Positions 35,063 to 42,669 of a stretch of 64,000 nucleotides of DNA are shown here, piece by piece. Within the stretch, counting starts at the first letter, position 1; each line of letters starts with the position of its first letter. The notes under the pieces are model-generated. The model made no database searches. It saw only the letters and a program-made list of their open reading frames with translations, and was not told the origin of the DNA. This stretch comes from Streptomyces griseus (GTDB lineage Bacteria > Bdellovibrionota > Bdellovibrionia > Bdellovibrionales > Bdellovibrionaceae), in assembly GCA_943330705.2 (NCBI GenBank), contig CALQIT020000001.1, positions 1-64,000 on the forward strand. Direction: 5' to 3'. The position numbers were made by a program, and so were the translations under genes.

Positions 35063-36328
35063 CTAATTACTAAGCAGTGAACTTTTGTGGTCCCGATAAC
35101 GGTCACGAACTTTTTCCCAATTGGATTTCCCGCCCCCACCCGTAATCTGCGAAGAATAAACTTCTTTACTCATGCCACTGCGACTTGGATCGTTAGCACC
35201 ACCAGGAATAAAAGCTTTGTAGGGGGATTTCGGATCAAGATCGTCATAACCACCGCCGTGGCCACCACTGCCCCCACCACCGCCTCCGCCGCCATCACCA
35301 CCACCAAGCACATTGGCATTCAGTGATTTTGCAGTTTCACCTTTTTTTCCACCAGCACCGGCACCACTAAAGCCGCTGCCTCCCGCTGCACCACCACCGC
35401 CGGCACCACCAGCACCTTTCACCGAGGTCGTAGGGTCTTCAGTCCCCTTAAAACCCTTAGTGTCTGGACCAAGATTAGCACCGCCCCCATTTAAATTAGA
35501 ATTTATCGTTGTGCCATTTCCCTCTGGTGTCATCCGACTATAGGTATCCTGACGATTCCCACCAGTCGCACCCATACACCCCGGCGTATTCGGCCGTATC
35601 TGACAAACACACTGAACCTTAGTCAAATTCACAGTCTTCGAACAATCCACAGTCATTGCCGGACACCGCGGATCAACCGAGTTCCCCTTACAATTCATTG
35701 TTTCCTTCTCACATTTTTTCGCAATCCCAAACTGCGCAACCATCGCAAGAATTCCAGCACCTGCCGCGATCATGTTCCATTTATATCCAGCACAATCTGC
35801 CATCACTGTGGTTGCTGGATCTAAGACATCAATTGGATGCGGAGATGGTCCCTCTCCTGAAATAAAGTTTGTTGTCCATGTTCCCGCAGTTTCAGCTGCG
35901 TTAGCGGTCGTCAATAGATTTGCACACGACGATTTACATACCAGCATCGCTCCAGCGCAAGCCGTGTTGTACGCTGTAAGGGCCACATTGGCATACTTCA
36001 TTGCTTCACCAATTTTTGAGCATGAGTCTGTCAGACTCATTGCGCCGCCTACGACGGCAGTCATGCCTCCAATAACAGCTGTGGCATGCATGATCGTTGG
36101 ATTTGTAGAAGAAAAGCACAGACCCATCGCAAACTTTGCTTTTGCCACGCAGCTGACTTTGGCAGCTTCAACATCAAATTGCTGGCGCCAAAGCGGATTG
36201 ACCTTCACAGCAGAAAGTGCTGTCATATTTGCGACTTTTTTTGGTGCATCAAGGTCTTCTCCTTGGGCCCAAAGAACGTCAACATAGCTGAATTGCAATA
36301 CAAGAATGGAAAGCACTATTTTTTTCAT
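35063..36328 (-). CDS. Exported Cys- and Gly-rich protein of unknown function
   Basis: This encodes 421 residues from the ATG at 36328 (GGGG SD six bases upstream). The signal peptide MKKIVLSILVLQFSYVDVLWAQ is good. About 45-210 is a helical, hydrophobic, Cys-containing domain (CAKAKFAMGLCF, GAMLVCKSSCANLL); the central part has a Cys cluster (CPAMTVDCSKTVNLTKVQCVCQ). From about 270 a long Gly/Ala-rich tract is seen, ending in a charged tail (YRDHKSSLLSN). The layout resembles proteins with a membrane-inserted head and flexible tail. Family unknown. It is paired with the downstream exported protein, divergent from the kinase-like gene. Confidence 0.7.
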   Translation of the reverse strand: MKKIVLSILVLQFSYVDVLWAQGEDLDAPKKVANMTALSAVKVNPLWRQQFDVEAAKVSCVAKAKFAMGLCFSSTNPTIMHATAVIGGMTAVVGGAMSLTDSCSKIGEAMKYANVALTAYNTACAGAMLVCKSSCANLLTTANAAETAGTWTTNFISGEGPSPHPIDVLDPATTVMADCAGYKWNMIAAGAGILAMVAQFGIAKKCEKETMNCKGNSVDPRCPAMTVDCSKTVNLTKVQCVCQIRPNTPGCMGATGGNRQDTYSRMTPEGNGTTINSNLNGGGANLGPDTKGFKGTEDPTTSVKGAGGAGGGGAAGGSGFSGAGAGGKKGETAKSLNANVLGGGDGGGGGGGGSGGHGGGYDDLDPKSPYKAFIPGGANDPSRSGMSKEVYSSQITGGGGKSNWEKVRDRYRDHKSSLLSN

Positions 36329-36534
36329 TGATTGCCCCATACCTAAATTATCGGCGAAAACTCGCTCTGGAATGATACAAAAATGAATTTTATGCAAAGA
36401 TTCTCATTATGAGACGAGCCTCAGAAATGGAGCATATTTCGAAATTAAATTTGTTGAAAAGTTCTACAGGACTAATTTCTGAAAAAGCAGTACTTCGTAT
36501 TGCGGGCCGCGATTTTGCACTTCCTTAATCTTCA

Positions 36535-37800
36535 ATGATACTCATGCGACGACCTCTTTTTTATAGGATTTGGATTCTTGCACCGCTGATAACTTTGACA
36601 GCTGTCTACCCGTTTTCGGGTTATGGGGCCAATTCTTCGGGGGCAAGGGCGGCGCTCTGTAAAACAATCTTTACGAATACAAGCGGGCCGTCCCGAAGTA
36701 TTCCCTATGCTAAGGCTAGCGACGCTCCTGATATTTTAATGAAAAATGCGGTGGATCTGGGTCACAAGATTCACAACATCGCTGGAAAAGAAAATCGAGT
36801 TCCTGAGGCCGAACTTCAAGCCCTTGCCGAGATCTATTACCAACTTAACGATTATCATAGCTCAGCGTTTGTCTTAAAGCTGATTGGGCGTCATGATCTG
36901 GCGAAGAACATTGAATCTTTGACCAAAATTTCGGATCCACTTTCAGTCACGGACTTTAATATTGCCCGTGATACTAAGCCTTCCCAAACGCCCCAACAGC
37001 TATCAGAATTTTTTCGTATTCACGGCGGTTGGATTAAAGAATTTTTGGCCCTGGGTCGCCAAGACCTGGCGCAGGCCGTGGCATTACGGGTTGCGAATAA
37101 ATACTTGATCGAAGCCCAACCCATGCAAGCGATTTGGAGTTTAAGAAAAGTCGGCCTTCATGAAAAAGCTCAAGAAATTGAAATGCAGATTAATGACTTT
37201 CTTAGAAATAGCACCGACTTTACAAACGATTCCTTGGCCGGAGGAACCACCGAAGGGAAACAACTATTAAGATTCGGTAATGGAATTCGCGCCGTCTTTA
37301 GGTCATTCCATCCCTATGCCCCTGTTGTCGCTTACGGAATAGATCGCCTATTAGAGCTAAATATCGCGCCCCTAGCTATACCTTACGAACTTGGTGGTGT
37401 TAAAGGCACTTTACAAATACACATGAATGGCATTGTCAAAGGCGGCAATAACTTTAAGGAGGAGCGCTATACAAGGGAAGATATCTTTACCTTAGACTAC
37501 CTACTGCAAGATAAAGATCGGCATGGAGATAACTGGGGCACCATCCCCGGTGGCGGCAACGTCGTCTATGATTTCAGCCATAGCGTGATACCTGGATACC
37601 CTCGCTACTTCGAAATTCCCACCAAAAGCGGGCTTCTTAACGGAATGACTGTCAGCCCAGAAATCGCCGACAAAGTTCGAGAAAAAATAACCCCAAAAAA
37701 TCTTGAGGACACCATTGAAGACGTCCCTAAAAAGAAAGAGTTCATTGCCTTCATAATGCTACAAAAAAAGAAATATTTGAAATCAATGACCGAAGATTAG
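36535..37800 (+). CDS. Exported protein with kinase-fold C-terminal domain
   Basis: This encodes 421 residues. The N-terminus is a signal peptide (FYRIWILAPLITLTAVYPFSGYG). A helical TPR-like part follows (about 60-230), then a domain with the pattern of HipA/Fam20C/PI-kinase-like folds: GIRAVFRSFHPYAPVVAYGIDRLL (nucleotide lobe) and the catalytic-type motif DKDRHGDNW with VYDFSHSV (DxH-like and DF metal site, 326-351). The strand-3 position usually Lys reads Arg in VFRSF, so activity is uncertain. An exported kinase-like protein could act on envelope or prey components, but that is inference. No SD is obvious before the start. Confidence 0.6.
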   Translation: MILMRRPLFYRIWILAPLITLTAVYPFSGYGANSSGARAALCKTIFTNTSGPSRSIPYAKASDAPDILMKNAVDLGHKIHNIAGKENRVPEAELQALAEIYYQLNDYHSSAFVLKLIGRHDLAKNIESLTKISDPLSVTDFNIARDTKPSQTPQQLSEFFRIHGGWIKEFLALGRQDLAQAVALRVANKYLIEAQPMQAIWSLRKVGLHEKAQEIEMQINDFLRNSTDFTNDSLAGGTTEGKQLLRFGNGIRAVFRSFHPYAPVVAYGIDRLLELNIAPLAIPYELGGVKGTLQIHMNGIVKGGNNFKEERYTREDIFTLDYLLQDKDRHGDNWGTIPGGGNVVYDFSHSVIPGYPRYFEIPTKSGLLNGMTVSPEIADKVREKITPKNLEDTIEDVPKKKEFIAFIMLQKKKYLKSMTED

Positions 37801-37900
37801 CTGGTGATGATTAAGGCCCCTGGCCGCCTCACACAATCCTTCGATTTCCTCGTTGGGTTTTAAGCCCACAGGATCTAAGTCTTAAGCCCTTTTGGAAAAT

Positions 37901-38005
37901 CTATCTAAATTCTTTAAGAATCTTCGCGATTAAAAGAATTAATCTTAAAATCGCTAAAAGAATCCTCAAGATCTGCCGAAATAATGAATAACTTCCGTTA
38001 GTCAT
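37901..38005 (-). CDS. 34-residue amphipathic hydrophobic peptide (candidate type I toxin-like)
   Basis: An ORF of 34 codons plus stop has a perfect SD, GGAGG at 38013-38017, seven bases upstream of the ATG. The peptide starts MTNGSYSLFRQILRI and continues as a single Leu/Ile helix with Arg or Lys every three to four residues, ending AKILKEFR. This is an amphipathic membrane-active pattern, like phenol-soluble modulins or Ibs/Ldr-type type I toxins. The SD is paired in a 6-bp hairpin (38013-38018 with 38026-38031), as often seen for toxin mRNAs. A strong terminator lies just upstream at 38048-38078. No homologue is recognised; coding status is inferred from the SD and composition. Confidence 0.6.
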   Translation of the reverse strand: MTNGSYSLFRQILRILLAILRLILLIAKILKEFR

Positions 38006-38012
38006 GATTTCA

Positions 38013-38031
38013 CCTCCTTCGTTTGAGGAGG
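38013..38031 (-). promoter_or_regulatory. Hairpin that hides the SD of the 34-residue peptide gene
   Basis: CCTCCT at one side pairs with AGGAGG, including the SD, around a seven-base loop. In the mRNA this stem would lower translation initiation until it is opened, for example by a processing event or a partner RNA. The stem is seen directly; its regulatory role is inference. Confidence 0.55.
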
Positions 38032-38047
38032 AAAATCTTCCATAAGA

Positions 38048-38078
38048 AAAGGCGGCAAGGGGCAACCCAGCCGCCTTT
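38048..38078. terminator. Strong bidirectional-looking terminator
   Basis: A 9-bp GC-rich stem with A/T ends (38048-38056 with 38070-38078) has T-rich sequence after it on both strands (TTTTCTT on minus, TTTCAATTTTT on plus). It separates the TadG-like gene and palindrome from the small peptide gene. Confidence 0.7.
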
Positions 38079-38165
38079 CAATTTTTATGGCATCTTCAGT
38101 ATTGATAAATCACGAATACACCAGACCGATATTCCGAATCCTGAATTAGCCAAAGATCAGGATCA

Positions 38166-38276
38166 ATGATTAAGCCGTGGGGATTTTGCAGCTCAGTCTT
38201 GCAGATGCGGGCTCGGCCCGGCTGGACGCCGTATTCCGGCCGCGTGAGGGCAGGAGCCCCACGGCTTAAAGATCAT
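38166..38276. repeat. GC-rich 110-base imperfect palindrome, candidate structured RNA or repeat element
   Basis: A perfect 12-bp stem (38171-38182 with 38257-38268) is extended by ATGAT/ATCAT arms outside a three-base bulge. Inside are GGGC-TCG-GCCC and GCCG/CGGC hairpins and a repeated TTGCAG. GC content is far above the flanking DNA. An alternative pairing of 38209-38214 with 38254-38259 competes with the outer stem. It sits just past the stop codon of the TadG-like gene and before the terminator at 38048-38078, so it could be a 3' UTR element, a small RNA or a mobile palindromic repeat. Confidence 0.5.
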
Positions 38277-38284
38277 TCTAAACT

Positions 38285-40432
38285 TCAGAAATCATCAGGC
38301 GGTGGATTACGCAATCCCCCCCGAACCCCTTCGCCACCAAGCTCAAGATCACCTGACCGCAAAAAACCACTATCGACTAGCTTCACTGAATATCCAGTTC
38401 GACCACCAACCACACAAGAGCCCGAAGTCATTTTCTCAGGCGGAGCATCGGCTGAGACTATGCTACCCGAAGTTGATTCACACTTCGCAAATCGCGACGA
38501 ATCCATGACGTGTTCATCTGGACTCTTGCTTTGCCACGCGCTCAGAACTGCAAATGGGTCAGCCAATGTGTAGGTCAGTTTTTCACGGATCTCAATGCCC
38601 GCCTTATTATTTATCGCTGTCGCAACCTGATCTCGAATACTGTATTTTTGATATTTGACTTCAGGGGCACCTTCGCGCGCGCCTAAGTCACCACGAAATG
38701 GAAAATCGACGCCGGATTCATAACCCGCTTTTAATCGCTGCAAATAATTATTATGAAAGTCTGGATCAATGGAATAGTAAGTGTTGTCGAATTGGTCGGG
38801 GGCAATGGCCGCAATTTCGATCTCGCGCATTTCAGGCGCTTTATCTAATTTGGTGTCCCAAGCCAATGGATCATTGCTGGTCCCTTTAAAACCCAATTTA
38901 TCTTTGGCATCAAATGGATGAGCCCACCAACTTAAATCAATGCTGGTTAATGTGTGCAAGGCCCGACCATACTGCCCCATGGTCAATGCCGAGCGCGCGC
39001 CAAACTGATCCCCGGCGTAGCGCGAATGACTATTGTGCACCCACTCTTTCATGTAAGGGTCATTTCGATTTATGGATACATTGCCCAAATCAACACGCAT
39101 CGCCGCCAAGGAATCAGTAGGCTCGCCTTGGGATTTTGCTGCACCGGCAGGCCAAGAGCTGGCGTACCACGGGCCAATGCGGCCGCCAAAAGGTTTTGCA
39201 AATGATTTGGCCTCGATTTTAACTGAGCCAAATGGCGAAAACGGAATCATCGGGGTCGTCGTGGCTGAAACCCCAACATAGGCCATGCACCAAGGATTTT
39301 TTTCATATCCCAGTGACGACTTGCTAAGGCGCTCTTGCACCCCGTAGCCAGGGTCTTCGCCGACTAACTCTTTTAAAGTTTTAATTTCTTGTGCATACTC
39401 GGGGGTGATATTGCCTTTTAAAACTTCAGGATCATCGGGATCCAAATTAATATAATGTGACATGAATTTGACGGCCGAATCGCCCCCGCACTGGGCATCT
39501 AAAAATCGAAATAGCGGAAAAATGTTAACATCACTAAGCCACCCCGGAGTTTCCAGACTGTCGCCCTTTGAACCACAACCATTTTGCGAAAGCCCATTGA
39601 TAAAATTAAAACTTGTTTGCGCTGTATTTGTTCCGGTTCCATCGTCTTTATAAGACTTACGCAGACTTTCTTTGTTTTGATAGGTCAGATTTTTTATAAA
39701 TGTTTTAAAAGTACCTAAATGAATCGATTTCCCATCTAAATCTAATGGCTGCTCTGTGCTAACGGCATTGGCGACACGCAAAAGCGTTTGTTTGCGATTT
39801 CTTAAATCCATTTTATAAATATTTATAAAACGCGCCAACTGAACCCAGTTTAACTGAGCAATGCGTTTACATCCAGACTGGGCTTGCGAAATGATCGTCT
39901 TGGAAAGGCTACTCATGGCATAAGCAAGGTTTAAAAAGAAAAAAGCCCCGACAACTTTTAAATTCGGATCACCCGGAAGATTGATGACCACTTCTTTCGA
40001 AGCCAAATTACGACAATAGGATTCATTTTTATTCACCATGTTTACCGGCTGATAGGCAATGCAAAAACTGGGTTCAAAATCAATGATGGCGTCGTCGGTT
40101 TTACGAAAGCTTTTGGGTTCGACAAATTTGAAAGGATGCTTATTTTCTTCGCCCGCGGCGCCAATCTGATGGTAGCGAAACATCATTAATTTATAAGCTT
40201 GTCGTATTTGATAGTTGATGTGACCCACAGCATTCATCATTTCTGCTTGTTTCATTGCGCCGTAGTAGGCCGCAAGATCCGTTGAATTTTGCAAATTGAT
40301 CTTATGATGAACCAAAAGGCCGATATTAATTACCATTGCAAAAAAAACGAACAGAACTTGAAAAATCAGGGCTACAAACAGGGCGACTTGGCCCCGCTGA
40401 TTCCGACCCACGGTTGAAGACAGTATTTTCAT
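38285..40432 (-). CDS. TadG-like pilus-assembly (TadE/G family) protein
   Basis: This encodes 715 residues. The N-terminus has the TadE/G pattern: RNQRGQVALFVALIFQVLFVFF, a membrane anchor, then NIGLLVHHKINLQNSTDLAAYYGA, as in TadG where a pilin-like helix precedes a DLAALAGA-type run. The long extracytoplasmic remainder has several cysteines and is not recognised. Family members help assemble Flp/Tad pili, but no tad ATPase or secretin genes are visible here. It is divergent from the exported gene at 40526 and followed by the palindrome. The pilus role is family-based. Confidence 0.7.
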   Translation of the reverse strand: MKILSSTVGRNQRGQVALFVALIFQVLFVFFAMVINIGLLVHHKINLQNSTDLAAYYGAMKQAEMMNAVGHINYQIRQAYKLMMFRYHQIGAAGEENKHPFKFVEPKSFRKTDDAIIDFEPSFCIAYQPVNMVNKNESYCRNLASKEVVINLPGDPNLKVVGAFFFLNLAYAMSSLSKTIISQAQSGCKRIAQLNWVQLARFINIYKMDLRNRKQTLLRVANAVSTEQPLDLDGKSIHLGTFKTFIKNLTYQNKESLRKSYKDDGTGTNTAQTSFNFINGLSQNGCGSKGDSLETPGWLSDVNIFPLFRFLDAQCGGDSAVKFMSHYINLDPDDPEVLKGNITPEYAQEIKTLKELVGEDPGYGVQERLSKSSLGYEKNPWCMAYVGVSATTTPMIPFSPFGSVKIEAKSFAKPFGGRIGPWYASSWPAGAAKSQGEPTDSLAAMRVDLGNVSINRNDPYMKEWVHNSHSRYAGDQFGARSALTMGQYGRALHTLTSIDLSWWAHPFDAKDKLGFKGTSNDPLAWDTKLDKAPEMREIEIAAIAPDQFDNTYYSIDPDFHNNYLQRLKAGYESGVDFPFRGDLGAREGAPEVKYQKYSIRDQVATAINNKAGIEIREKLTYTLADPFAVLSAWQSKSPDEHVMDSSRFAKCESTSGSIVSADAPPEKMTSGSCVVGGRTGYSVKLVDSGFLRSGDLELGGEGVRGGLRNPPPDDF

Positions 40433-40525
40433 ATCTTATATTAGAACTCGACTTTGAATTCTTTGACAGATCCCCGTCTCAAAGCGAGACTTTTATCCAC
40501 AGTATGCAAACCGGGAGTCTCGACC

Positions 40526-41518
40526 ATGGTCTATATCCTAGCTAAGCGCCGCTTCTCGTATCTTCTCTGTTTTCTATTAGGTGCGCTGCTTTCAATATTC
40601 GGCAGTTGGGCAAAGGCTGATATTTTATTCGAAGGCTATTCCCGGGTCATCAGTGGCGGCGTGCACTGCGGATATATCGTCAATCGCTATGAATTCGATA
40701 CCAAGAAAAAGCAGTTTATTTCAACGTATTTCTTAAAAACAAATCCCCATTGCAGCAGTCTAACTGAAAGTTTAAAAGCTTACGCCACTGCCGAGCTAAA
40801 ACCGATCTCTTACCAATACACAAGCCTTACAGGTTCCACTGCAAAAATCATTGATGCCAAATTTGAAGAAAACAAGAAGACAAAAGGCATGAAGATGATC
40901 GCTGCGGTCAAAGATGGACAGAATCAACAAAAGATCGTCAAAGATCTTCCTAAGGGTAGTTTCTTAAGCACTTTTTTAATTTACGTCATGTTAAAAAGTC
41001 CGTCTGGTTTGAAAGTCGATCAAAAATGGGACTATAAAGCTGTTGCCGAAGAAGACGCTGACCTGATTGGCGGCGTAGCCTTTGTAAAGAATAGTGAAGA
41101 GTTCGCAGGCATCAGGGGCTTTAAGATTTTTAATGAATTTAAAAACACAAAATTTAGCAGCCTGGTCACTGAAAAAGGCGAGGTTCTAACAACTAAATCA
41201 CCAGCGCAAGGTATTGGTACGGAACTTGTCGCTCAAGCAACACTTGCAACTAATAATATGCCAGTGCCCGCCGATCTACTGACCCATCTCTTTGGCGAGG
41301 TTCCAACCGGCACCAAAAATGAAATGAACCGAAAATCCAAAGAAAGTCCTCCGTCAACCGTGGCACTACCAAGTAGCCCCAGTGAAGTACTACCGGTGCC
41401 GGGTAAACAATATGGAATTCCCAAAGGTGTTGGCCTGCATTTAAAGGGTCAGAATCCTGGCCGTGGGGAAAATCCACCCGAAGTGGCCTCCCCAACGACG
41501 ACTCAGGAAAGTAAATAG
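40526..41518 (+). CDS. Exported protein of unknown function
   Basis: This encodes 330 residues from the ATG at 40526 (GGAG upstream); the frame could extend 24 codons further without improving the signal. The signal peptide runs to about SWAKA (residue 30). The body is beta-rich with a DUF3108-like feel (FEGYSRVISGGVHCGY, EFDTKKKQF) and the C-terminus is a Pro/Ser-rich disordered tail. The family assignment is tentative. It lies 23 bases before nagZ in the same direction, which suggests co-transcription with peptidoglycan recycling. Confidence 0.65.
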   Translation: MVYILAKRRFSYLLCFLLGALLSIFGSWAKADILFEGYSRVISGGVHCGYIVNRYEFDTKKKQFISTYFLKTNPHCSSLTESLKAYATAELKPISYQYTSLTGSTAKIIDAKFEENKKTKGMKMIAAVKDGQNQQKIVKDLPKGSFLSTFLIYVMLKSPSGLKVDQKWDYKAVAEEDADLIGGVAFVKNSEEFAGIRGFKIFNEFKNTKFSSLVTEKGEVLTTKSPAQGIGTELVAQATLATNNMPVPADLLTHLFGEVPTGTKNEMNRKSKESPPSTVALPSSPSEVLPVPGKQYGIPKGVGLHLKGQNPGRGENPPEVASPTTTQESK

Positions 41519-41541
41519 AATCTAGAAAAGAGGACGATGCT

Positions 41542-42651
41542 ATGAGGCACATCATTGGACAGCATCTGATTGTCGGGATTTCTGGGCACACATTGACCGA
41601 AGACGAAAAGAATTTCATTGTGCAAAACAATATTTCTGGAATCGTTCTATTTTCAAGAAATGTGGCTGAGCCAAAACAAGTTCGTGATCTTTGCGCACAA
41701 ATTCAGTCCCTGCGCCACCAAATGAAAGACAAAGTCCCACTTTATATCTCTATTGATATGGAAGGGGGTCGGGTTGCAAGATTAAAAGCTCCATTTACCC
41801 AGTGGCCGCCACTTAAAAAACTAGGCGATTTAGATTCACCAACCGCGACTTTTAATTTTGCCTACTCCATGGCAACCGAATTAAAGGCCGTCGGCATCAA
41901 TCTTAATTTTGCACCCTGCGTGGATGTTTTCACCAACCCAAAAAATACAGTCATTGGCGATCGTTCAATCAGTTCGGATCCTTATATGGTTGAAAAGCAC
42001 GCGTCAGCTTTGGTTCGTGGTTATGCAAAAGCCAATGTTGTACCTTGTGTTAAACACTATCCAGGTCATGGCAATACGGTGATTGATTCTCATGAGGACT
42101 TACCGATTGAAGAAGCCAGTCGACAACATTTAGATGAGGTCGAGCTTATTCCCTTTAAAAAAGCATTTCGCTCTCGGGTGCAAATGACAATGACGGCCCA
42201 TATTCTATATAAAAATATAGACCCAGATTGGCCTGCAACTTTATCAGAAATATTTCTTAAAACAATTGCCCGCCAGGAACTACGCTACAAAGGCCTATTG
42301 ATTACCGATGATTTAGATATGAAGGCCATGGCAAAACATTTTGATAAGAAATTAATTCCCGTCCGTGCCTTGCAAGCAGGTGCCGACCTTCTACTTTATT
42401 GTAACGAGCCCGCATCGCCACCAATGGCCATCGAGGCCATTCTAGAGGCCGTAGGAAGTGGAATCTTAAAAAAATCTGATCTTGAAGCTTCGCACAAACG
42501 AATCCTAAGTATGAAAAAGGATTTTCTGCTGGATCCAGATCCCCTTGATTTCAAGACTGCCACGCAACTGATTGGCCATCCCGATCATTTCAAATTGGCC
42601 CAAGGAATAGCAAATGGAAGTGTTCCTCCGGGACTAGTAAGCCCGACATAG
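41542..42651 (+). CDS. nagZ: Beta-N-acetylhexosaminidase NagZ (GH3)
   Basis: This encodes 369 residues. GH3 signatures are clear: the Lys-His dyad motif KHYPGHGNTVIDSHEDLP and the nucleophile DDLDMKAM. SD is GAGGA. The known enzyme removes GlcNAc from anhydroMurNAc-peptides in the cytosol, producing sugars that AmgK-MurU (32.1-34.0 kb) can re-use. Length fits NagZ (about 340-350) with a modest C-terminal extension. The following cytochrome gene starts within 20 bases of its stop. Confidence 0.92.
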   Translation: MRHIIGQHLIVGISGHTLTEDEKNFIVQNNISGIVLFSRNVAEPKQVRDLCAQIQSLRHQMKDKVPLYISIDMEGGRVARLKAPFTQWPPLKKLGDLDSPTATFNFAYSMATELKAVGINLNFAPCVDVFTNPKNTVIGDRSISSDPYMVEKHASALVRGYAKANVVPCVKHYPGHGNTVIDSHEDLPIEEASRQHLDEVELIPFKKAFRSRVQMTMTAHILYKNIDPDWPATLSEIFLKTIARQELRYKGLLITDDLDMKAMAKHFDKKLIPVRALQAGADLLLYCNEPASPPMAIEAILEAVGSGILKKSDLEASHKRILSMKKDFLLDPDPLDFKTATQLIGHPDHFKLAQGIANGSVPPGLVSPT

Positions 42652-42669
42652 GTGAATTGGAGGGCCGCC

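Noticed and set aside
36409-36528. 39-residue frame between the Cys/Gly-rich gene and the kinase-like gene
   Set aside because: No SD and no recognisable sequence; more likely chance.
38166-38276. tRNA or integron attC site
   Set aside because: No T-loop or CCA-like end, and no clear RYYYAAC/GTTRRRY core.
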